From: Bidens hawaiensis
Lineage: Eukaryota; Streptophyta; Magnoliopsida; Asterales; Asteraceae
NCBI GenBank assembly: GCA_021521415.1
Contig: JAIQDT010000107.1
Span: 1,240,001 to 1,304,000, forward strand
Direction of reading: 5' to 3'
DNA length: 64,000 nt
In this document: one piece after another, positions 58,151 to 64,000 of the stretch
How the letters are laid out: each line of letters starts with the position of its first letter
How positions within the stretch are numbered: the stretch's first letter is position 1
Notes under the pieces: model-generated
Database searches by the model: none
What the model saw: the letters and a program-made list of their open reading frames with translations, nothing else
What the model was told of the DNA's origin: nothing
Position numbers and translations under genes: made by a program

Positions 58151-58561
58151 TGTTGGTGCATAAATGTCAGTAGTTCATAGTCTAGTGTCTGTAATCGAGT
58201 CTGTAATGTTATTTATGTTTTTGTTCAAGCGAAGTTGTCAACAAGTTCGCCTAGGCGAACTTGTTGAACAAGCGAAGTTATGGACAACTTCGCCTGAGGC
58301 GAAGTTGTCGTGTATTTATATTAGATGTTACGGCTTGTTTAAGAGAGATTGGTTTTAGGTTGTTCGAGTGTTCGGTTGTTTGGTTATTCAGCTGTAACGT
58401 GTCTGTAACTGTGATATTCGTCACGTGTGTTTGAGCTAATATATAACGTGTGTTTGACGTGTGTTCGTGTGATTTGTGTTCTACGTCCGTAACGATCTAC
58501 ACAGGGATTCCGCACCTGTGTATATCGAGATATCTCGTGAGATCCGTCCAGGGAACCTACA
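58151..58561 (+). repeat. Element C 3' LTR
   Basis: 411 bp, nearly identical to 51226-51628. The differences are an 8-bp insertion (near 58367) and CCGTCC versus CCTTCC near the end, so the insertion into E4 is recent. Confidence 0.95.
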
Positions 58562-59908
58562 CAAACCATAAAATAAGGTTTCAAAACCATGAAAACGTTT
58601 ACGAGTAATTAAATGCGGAAGCGTAAAAAAAAAACCTTTAATCAAAAGTTGCGTCACGCAGGACGACTTAAAACCAAAGATAATCGTTAAAAATAAGTTT
58701 GCAGGACAAAAGCGTTTTCAATCAATGCATGTTCCTAAACCGCGCGCCCGCCTCGGCTACCTGAGAATAACATACTAAAAGTGTCAACACAAGGTTGGTG
58801 AGTTCACAAGTTATATAAAATAAATCGTTTAGCGTTTGCGTTCAGCGTTTTACGTTAAGCGTTTTGCGTAACCACGTTACGGCGTTTTGCGTTAAGCGTT
58901 TTGCGTAACCACGTTACGGCGTTTTGCGTTACCAGATAGTGTTATGTCAAATTATATATCGATAGGTAGCTAATCTATACAACAAGTATTACTAAGTGTT
59001 CGACACCGAAGCTGACTCGTTTAGTAAGTGCCTTGTCACCAGGTCCTCCAGACCATGGTACGTGTTAGCCAAAATTACACCCGCTCGACATCCAGTCGAG
59101 TTTAGCGTTGGGTGGGGTTTGTCAAACCCAGTAGTACTACTCAACAGTGACTCGCTATTCTAAATATTAACCGTTTCGATGTGTAGGACTTCAAATATTT
59201 CGTTTGCCACTTAGCCTTTACAAGTTATATATAATTTATAACAAAATCTTAAATGCGTTGTGGAGTATGTTATCTCCCCCAAGTAAAAAGCGTTTGAAAA
59301 CAGTTTAAAGAGGGGAAAGTGAAACTCACTGTTTGCGAAGAATTTCCCAAAATAAATCACCAAGATGCGCGTCACCGAAAAACTCTCTCTAACGTTCTTC
59401 CTAGCACCTAGTTCTTCAATCACAAGCTTGATTTCTTGATGTATGTGTGTGCAAAGTGGACGGCAGCCAAGGTTTTGGGGTGGGAGGGTTCCGATCGGGG
59501 TTGGGTTTATAATAATAATAATAGTTAGGGTTAAGTTAATGATATATTTATAGATATACAAGTTACACTCAAGTCCCTCTACTTTCAAGTGTTGTTTTTC
59601 TGACTTAACTAACTTAGTTCTTATTTCTTGTCTAGCATTACACACAATATAATCAAGTAACACATATGTTAACACATAATTATCACATAATTATTGTTTT
59701 GACGTTTTTCGTTTATTCATCAATCGTTTGCGTCAACTCGTTTGCGTTTCGGTGCAAATCCCGAAAGACTACACATGTAGTAAGTGTTAAGCGTCATTTA
59801 AACCCCCAGTTTAAATGTAATGAAGTGTGCGTTATAGATTTAGTGATCTTAAGTTTGAATTGGCGGAGTTGAGTTAACGGAGTTAACCTGAAATTGACGA
59901 TTGTCACA
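58562..59908 (-). repeat. E4 5' LTR, right piece
   Basis: Continues the LTR after element C, starting with the duplicated CAAAC. It matches 43885-45229 almost throughout, including the GCGTTTTGCGTTAAGCG repeats (58830-58940). Ends TGTCACA at 59908. Confidence 0.95.
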
Positions 59909-60003
59909 TCATTCCCATGTTAAAGAATTTTCGTCCCGAAAATTAGAGTCAAGTCGTGATGAGTGTCTGAAAGAGTAAGAAAAAAAATTTCAGTTTGTCA
60001 TAT
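59909..60003 (-). mobile_element. Second E4-family internal 3' end (concatemer junction)
   Basis: Matches 45230-45324, the internal sequence that lies before the 3' LTR of E4, including the PPT. Its presence on the far side of E4's 5' LTR means another E4-type body once lay to the right, sharing this LTR. It is cut at 60003 by the E5 fragment. Confidence 0.9.
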
Positions 60004-60147
60004 CTAACATCACCAACACGTGAAGTTGTATTAACTTCACGAACACGTGAAGTTTTTCTAACTTCACCAACACGCGAAGTTGGCTCCCTCCACAACTTCA
60101 CCCAACTAGTCTGAATTGCATAGCGACGGTCACAAAATGCACCAACA
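60004..60147 (-). repeat. E5 3' LTR, truncated
   Basis: Matches the first part (minus strand) of 61609-62171 with scattered changes. Carries CACGTGAAGTT and AACTTCAC words. Confidence 0.88.
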
Positions 60148-60234
60148 GACTCCCCCTTGACCGTTGCTCTCAATTCTAACAAACATAAAAGATCATCTTT
60201 TACAAAACATGCACCAACAGACTCCCCCTTAACT
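60148..60234 (-). promoter_or_regulatory. E5: two PPT-like tracts
   Basis: The minus strand reads TCAAGGGGGAGTC before the LTR (60148-60160). Then, about 70 bp upstream, AAGGGGGAGTC followed by TGTTGGTGCATG recurs (60210-60230), a duplicate of the PPT plus the first LTR bases. Multiple PPTs are a known trait of Sireviruses. Confidence 0.85.
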
Positions 60235-61227
60235 GATGATCTTCTGGGTTCTTCTCCTGGTAAGACACGATCTTCAGACATTGCAATGTGATCTTCAAGG
60301 TTGAACTTCACATATATACGCAACATCAATCCTGTCTTCATCCAGCAGTGTCTGAAACTGTCTTGTAGCTTCACAAATATACCAATCACCCAGCGTCTTC
60401 CATATCAGATCTCCCCTTCAGTGAAAGCCCCTCTGAATTATATCTATCGAGATCTTTGACCTGCATCCCGGTGCCTAATCGATCATCTCAACCATTCGGT
60501 TAGTATGATAAGGTTCAATCTTCAACTACTCAACAGCAAGTGATCAGTTTCATCACAAAACCACCTTGACAGAATCTAACACACTTGACCGTTAATATAT
60601 AACGGGTTTCCTCATTTGATATTGCAAGCCACTAAAATTGGCCTTACAATCACCCCCCTTGACTTAGGATATCAAAAACTTCGTTGAACCATGTCTCTCA
60701 TCTTCACGAATCAACCCGATAAAGCATAAGCATCTTCAATCACTAGGGATAACGATCAAATGACTTTCTTATTATTTCCGAGAAAGAAATTATTTAAGTA
60801 GCTCACCCCTAATAAATAAGTATCCCAGATACTCGTATCCCATGTTTTCAGGTTGAGAGTTTAAACAATTTAATTCCTAATTAAATCCAACTTGTTCAAA
60901 AATTATCACCTTAATAAATAAGCATCTCGGATGCTCGTATCCCACGTTTTCAAGATCCAAGTCTCAAACGCCTTGAAAATAACATAAATAATATGCTTTG
61001 AACACGATCCAATAATGACGAAAACCCGAACAAAATTTGACTTTCTTCAGTTGGTCAACTCCAAAAAAATATTGTCACCAAATTTTTCCTCAATGATCCT
61101 CTCTTCATATGAATGACATATAAAAATTTGCGTTCAAGAAAATTTCTTGTTTTTTTTTTTATTATCTTATCTTGAACGTGTGAGGAAAGGAAAACATATC
61201 GTTAGACTGACCTACGGGTGAACATTG

Positions 61228-61505
61228 TATAACCTCGCCTGGGAACTTCACCTGATAACTTCACCCGTCTTTAACTTCACCAGCTGATAACTTCACCCTT
61301 CATTAACTTCGCTAAACTTTAACTTCGCCTGGCATTAACTTCTCCAAACTTTAACTTCGCCTGGCATTAACTTCACCTGACTTTTACTTCGCCTGGCTAT
61401 AACTTCGCCTGGATATAAATTCGTCTGGCTATAACTTCGCCACCAACTAACTTAGTCAAAACCCTAAAATTCGATCGACAACTTCGTCAAAACCCTATAA
61501 CTTCG
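61228..61505. repeat. AACTTCGCC / AACTTCACC array in the E5 leader
   Basis: About 18 copies of TAACTTCGCCTGG or near variants, nearly all in the same orientation, at roughly 14 to 22 bp spacing. On the element strand this is CCAGGCGAAGTTA, the same core as in the element C leader. Confidence 0.93.
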
Positions 61506-61594
61506 CAGTTTCCGTCTTCCCCAACCAAAATCAGATCTGAAACGTGCCAAAAACACCAAAACGCAGATCTCGAACCATAGCATAAGAACCTAAG

Positions 61595-61606
61595 GCTCTG
61601 ATACCA
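61595..61606 (-). promoter_or_regulatory. E5 primer binding site (initiator tRNA-Met)
   Basis: The minus strand reads TGGTATCAGAGC two bases inside the 5' LTR. Confidence 0.93.
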
Positions 61607-61608
61607 CT

Positions 61609-62171
61609 TGTAAGTCCCAGGTGTGATGGTGATCGATACGAGATCCGCACGTTGTCTAGGAGTGTGGAATCCTCCTAGACTTGTTTTAATGGTGTAGGAG
61701 ACGAAGAACACGAATAAACACAAACATACACACGGATGAAATAAACAAATCTGTAGATCCTTTATATATTAATCAAAATGCATTACATACCGAACGAGAA
61801 AACAAAACACGGCCGACCCGAGGTGAGCTCTACCTCGGGTCTGCCCACACGACTTTCTCTTTCTTTTTCTCTCTATGCAACTAAACAATTGAACAATTTA
61901 ACTACTAACTTTTTTTGGATTGCAAACCCTAAACATGACACACGGATATATAGATACACAAACTCGCGGGCTTGTGCTTGGGCCTATAATGAAGTTGTCC
62001 TAACTTCACCAACAGGTGAAGTTGTTCCTAACTTCACCAACACGTGAAGTTGTCCTAACTTCACTAACATGTGAAGTTGTTCTAACTTCACCAACATGTG
62101 AAGTTGGCTCCTTCCAAAACTTCACCCAACTAGTCGGAATTGCATAGCGACAATCACAAAATGCACCAACA
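61609..62171 (-). repeat. E5 5' LTR with GTGAAGTT array
   Basis: 563 bp, TGTAAGTCCCAGG...GCACCAACA. Between about 61990 and 62115 it has repeated CACGTGAAGTTG...AACTTCACCAACA dyads. TATA-like words lie near 61945-61955 and 61761-61768. Confidence 0.88.
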
Positions 62172-63280
62172 AGGCATTTAAGTACAACGTTCAACCTTAA
62201 AGCTTTAATTTTTTATTGCTTTATATAAATTTTTGATCAACCAGTAGGGGGTTGAAGTCAAATTGGGGTGATCTGGGGAAAGCCAAATATGATTTGAGAA
62301 GAGATATGAGGCATCAAAGGTCCATAAGTGATGTCCATCTAAGATTTATGCCTAATTGAACCTAATCCATATCACTGACGCAATGAAAATCATGCTAAAT
62401 CCGTTATACCTACCATCAACCTATTTCTTTATGCCATAATAACGCTGAACATGAATCCTTGTGAAAGTACCTTAATCAATAAGATTCCATGTTCGGATCT
62501 TTTCATAAAAGGCGGTATTTCTATCGAAAACTGAAATTTGTTCCTAAATTTGATAAATTATAAGATTTGATCAATTATAAGAAGACTGTTGTTTCATGTT
62601 ATTTTTGTGTTTCTTTTAGTTTTCCTTTTATTTTAGCTATTTTGTTTAACTTTAATTATTTTATTTTATTTAAATTTTCATCTAAAAAATTACTCTCATC
62701 GAAACAAGTGCTTTAAAATGGATATTTTTTTTCTGGTTAAAATGTGTTGGGCCTAAAGTTTGTTTACAGATTGCGTGAAATTGTTTTGGGCCAAATATCT
62801 GGTTTGGGCTGGTCTTATTGGATTGGGATCCAGTTGGGTTCTCGGGACGTTTGAATTTGGTTTGGGCTTGTTTTAATGGATTAGGGTCCAACTGGGTACT
62901 CGGCCCATCTACACTCTGGGATATAAAAACCTTTTAACTCTCCATTATTGATATTATTCCCAAAATATCTTTACACTCAATTATCCTTGGCCGAAAACCC
63001 TATTCTTTTTACTAATCTAATAGAAGGTGTTCTTGGCTTTTGATTGCTCTTTGTTCAATAACAGGTAAAGGATCGACGTATGATGTGTTCGATATCTAAG
63101 GTTTTGACTAAGATGTGATATCGACGCTTGCTTGGTCTTTGTTTGATGAAATATATAATAAACTTGTATTATGTTGGACATTCGACTTGTTTGAGATCAT
63201 TAGTGGGGTTTTATAAGTTAGTTGTAGGTTTTTTTTCTTGATCCATAGTGATTTTGGCTCTTCTAGAGAAGATGACACAA
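62172..63280. other. Upstream region of copy D; candidate promoter and 5' exon
   Basis: 62172-62730 is AT-rich with nothing recognised. 62740-62910 repeats TTGGGC-like words (TTTGGGCTGG, TTTGGGCTTG, TTGGGCC). TATAAAA at 62922-62928 is a good TATA box. CAGGTAAAG at 63062-63070 is a possible splice donor that could pair with the acceptor at 63691-63695. No LTR boundary or PBS was found. Confidence 0.45.
62922..62928 (+). promoter_or_regulatory. Candidate TATA box upstream of copy D
   Basis: GGGATATAAAAACC context, about 775 bp upstream of the copy D ATG and 140 bp upstream of a donor-like GTAAAG. Confidence 0.45.
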
Positions 63281-63289
63281 ATCACAAGG

Positions 63290-63545
63290 CAGAACTCAAG
63301 GGTTTTCCTTTCCAGATTAGTTTGACCGAAAACTCTTGGTCAAACCAAGAGTTCTTGGTTGACTTTGTTGACCGAGATCTCTTATAGTTAACCGAGAACA
63401 CCTTGTTCTTGGTAATTTTGGACAGAGAACTCACAGTTTGACCGAGAACTCTCACCTTTGACCATTTACGGACAGAAAATACATTATTTGACCGAAATCT
63501 CCTCAGATGGACAGAAAACAGTTTCTTTGGACCGAAAACCTTCAT
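63290..63545. repeat. ACCGAGAACTC array upstream of copy D
   Basis: About a dozen words of the form TTGACCGAGAACTC or GGACAGAAAAC at roughly 18 to 30 bp spacing, with some inverted versions (CAAGAGTTCTTGG). It stands in the same place relative to the ORF as the arrays before copies A and C, but the sequence is different. Confidence 0.88.
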
Positions 63546-63697
63546 AATTCATGATTAAATTTCATTTATGGTCCCAACAATTTATTTTTCTCACATTTGG
63601 TCCTAAACGTTTAAGAAATTAACAATTGTGTTCATAAGCTTATATTCATTATTCAAGTTATGTAAACACTTGCTAACTTGACTCGTTTGTTGCAGTA

Positions 63698-64000
63698 ATG
63701 GTTGATCAGGCTCCTTTAAAATTTGTTGATACTCATAATATAGCGAGATACCTATTTAATCCACCACTGTCACACAAGGAGTTCAAGTCTATGATCGTTG
63801 GTCTCAACACCTGTCAGATTTCTAACGCCTGACGAGAAAATCCTATCATTTGCAAGAAGACGATCACCGAATTCTGGAACAATGCTTCGATCAACTAACG
63901 AGGACTAGGTGAAGTTGCTTCTTTGCACTCCAAGGTGAAAAAGAAGTCGGTCATAATCACAGAGGCCATTATACGTGAAGTTCTCTCATTTGGGGATCAA
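63698..64000 (+). pseudogene. Copy D of the IDPM protein family, N-terminus (runs off window)
   Basis: ATG at 63698 follows CGTTTGTTGCAG, the same acceptor-like word as before copy C. The first 44 codons end in a TGA (63830-63832); the same frame continues with one further stop. FKSMIVGLNTCQISNA, ITEFWNNA and IITEAIIREVLSFGDQ align in order with REIITFLIRSRIFHAIT, IEDFWQTV and FNSEQIRVALRFGEE of copy C. Only the N-terminal domain is inside the window. It looks inactive because of the stops. Confidence 0.72.

Larger units (their letters stand above)
51226..58561 (+). mobile_element. C: copia-type LTR element with gag and an IDPM-family ORF, no pol
   Basis: 7336 bp flanked by CAAAC (51221-51225 and 58562-58566). 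It has LTRs of 403 and 411 bp, an initiator tRNA-Met PBS, a motif-rich leader, an intact gag, an inverted partial LTR with its own PPT, a second motif array, a large ORF of unknown function, a PPT and the 3' LTR. No protease, integrase or RT is present, so it depends on another element for movement. The shared target duplication means the composite moved as a unit or was rearranged in place. The palindromic LTR and AAGGGGGAG PPT recall Sireviruses. Confidence 0.88.
43805..59908 (-). mobile_element. E4: Tekay-type gypsy element, split by element C
   Basis: Minus strand with LTRs at 43805-45229 and 51141-59908 (the latter interrupted by C), PPT, broken gag-pol, pre-gag ORF and a mutated PBS. 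The 1.4-kb LTRs and sequence show a different family from E1-E3. Immediately after the right LTR a second internal 3' end follows (59909-60003), so this is one unit of a head-to-tail concatemer sharing an LTR, and no target duplication can be expected at that side. Confidence 0.9.
60004..62171 (-). mobile_element. E5: small non-autonomous copia-type LTR element
   Basis: Minus strand: 5' LTR 61609-62171, PBS, about 1.46 kb of internal DNA without any gag or pol, PPT-like tracts, and 144 bp of 3' LTR truncated at 60004. Size and lack of genes fit a TRIM or LARD-like derivative. TGTTGGTGCAT at the LTR start, the AAGGGGGAGTC PPT and CGAAGTT motifs tie it to element C. Internal DNA (60161-61227) holds a 40-bp direct repeat (60811-60850, 60913-60952) and no credible ORF. 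Confidence 0.82.

Overview
The window is repeat-rich eudicot nuclear DNA and contains no recognisable host gene. Everything I can identify is LTR retrotransposon or its debris. The overall look (AT-rich spacers, Tekay-type chromovirus gypsy elements with LTRs of 1.4 to 3 kb, copia Gag proteins with a VPPP motif) fits a daisy-family (Asteraceae) genome. That assignment is an inference from general familiarity, not from a search. I see no tRNA, rRNA or CRISPR locus.

Layout. 1-4427: 5' end of gypsy element E1 (minus strand, body off the left edge). 4428-8095: AT-rich spacer with a decayed LTR piece and a repeat pair. About 8095-12030: copy A of a repeated protein family (minus), with an LTR piece and arrays of short dyad motifs. 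12031-17208: unresolved repeat DNA with a 57-bp-arm hairpin and a minisatellite inside an LTR-like stretch. About 17209-31230: copy B of the same family (minus). Its 3' LTR is split by a complete gypsy element, E2 (17500-29693, minus, target duplication GCCCA), and its ORF is cut at 31230 by gypsy element E3. 31231-41016: E3 (plus, very decayed, 3' LTR truncated). 41017-43804: three tandem 914-bp units of a decayed copia gag-like sequence. 43805-60003: gypsy element E4 (minus), whose right LTR is split by copia-type element C (51226-58561, plus, target duplication CAAAC). E4's LTR is followed by a second internal 3' end, so E4 is part of a concatemer. 60004-62171: small non-autonomous copia-type element E5 (minus). 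62172-64000: start of copy D of the protein family (plus).

The most interesting thread is this protein family, found four times (A, B, C, D) and not matching gag or pol. In C it lies between copia-type LTRs, downstream of an intact gag and with no pol. All copies are associated with arrays of short inverted or direct motifs with a CGAA core, placed in the LTR upstream of the TATA box, or just before the ORF, or both. The motif differs between elements: TAACGAATG in A and B, GGCGAAGTT in C and the E5 leader, GTGAAGTT in the E5 LTR, ACCGAGAACT in D. Palindrome-rich LTRs, PPTs of AAGGGGGAG type and an extra ORF in the env-like position recall the Sirevirus branch of Ty1/copia, but I do not recognise the ORF.

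The gypsy elements encode the usual Gag, protease, RT, RNase H and integrase with a chromodomain-like tail. In E2 and E4 there is also an extra sense-strand ORF between the primer binding site and gag. No gypsy element has an intact polyprotein. Insertion order can be partly read: B is older than E2 and E3, and E4 is older than C.
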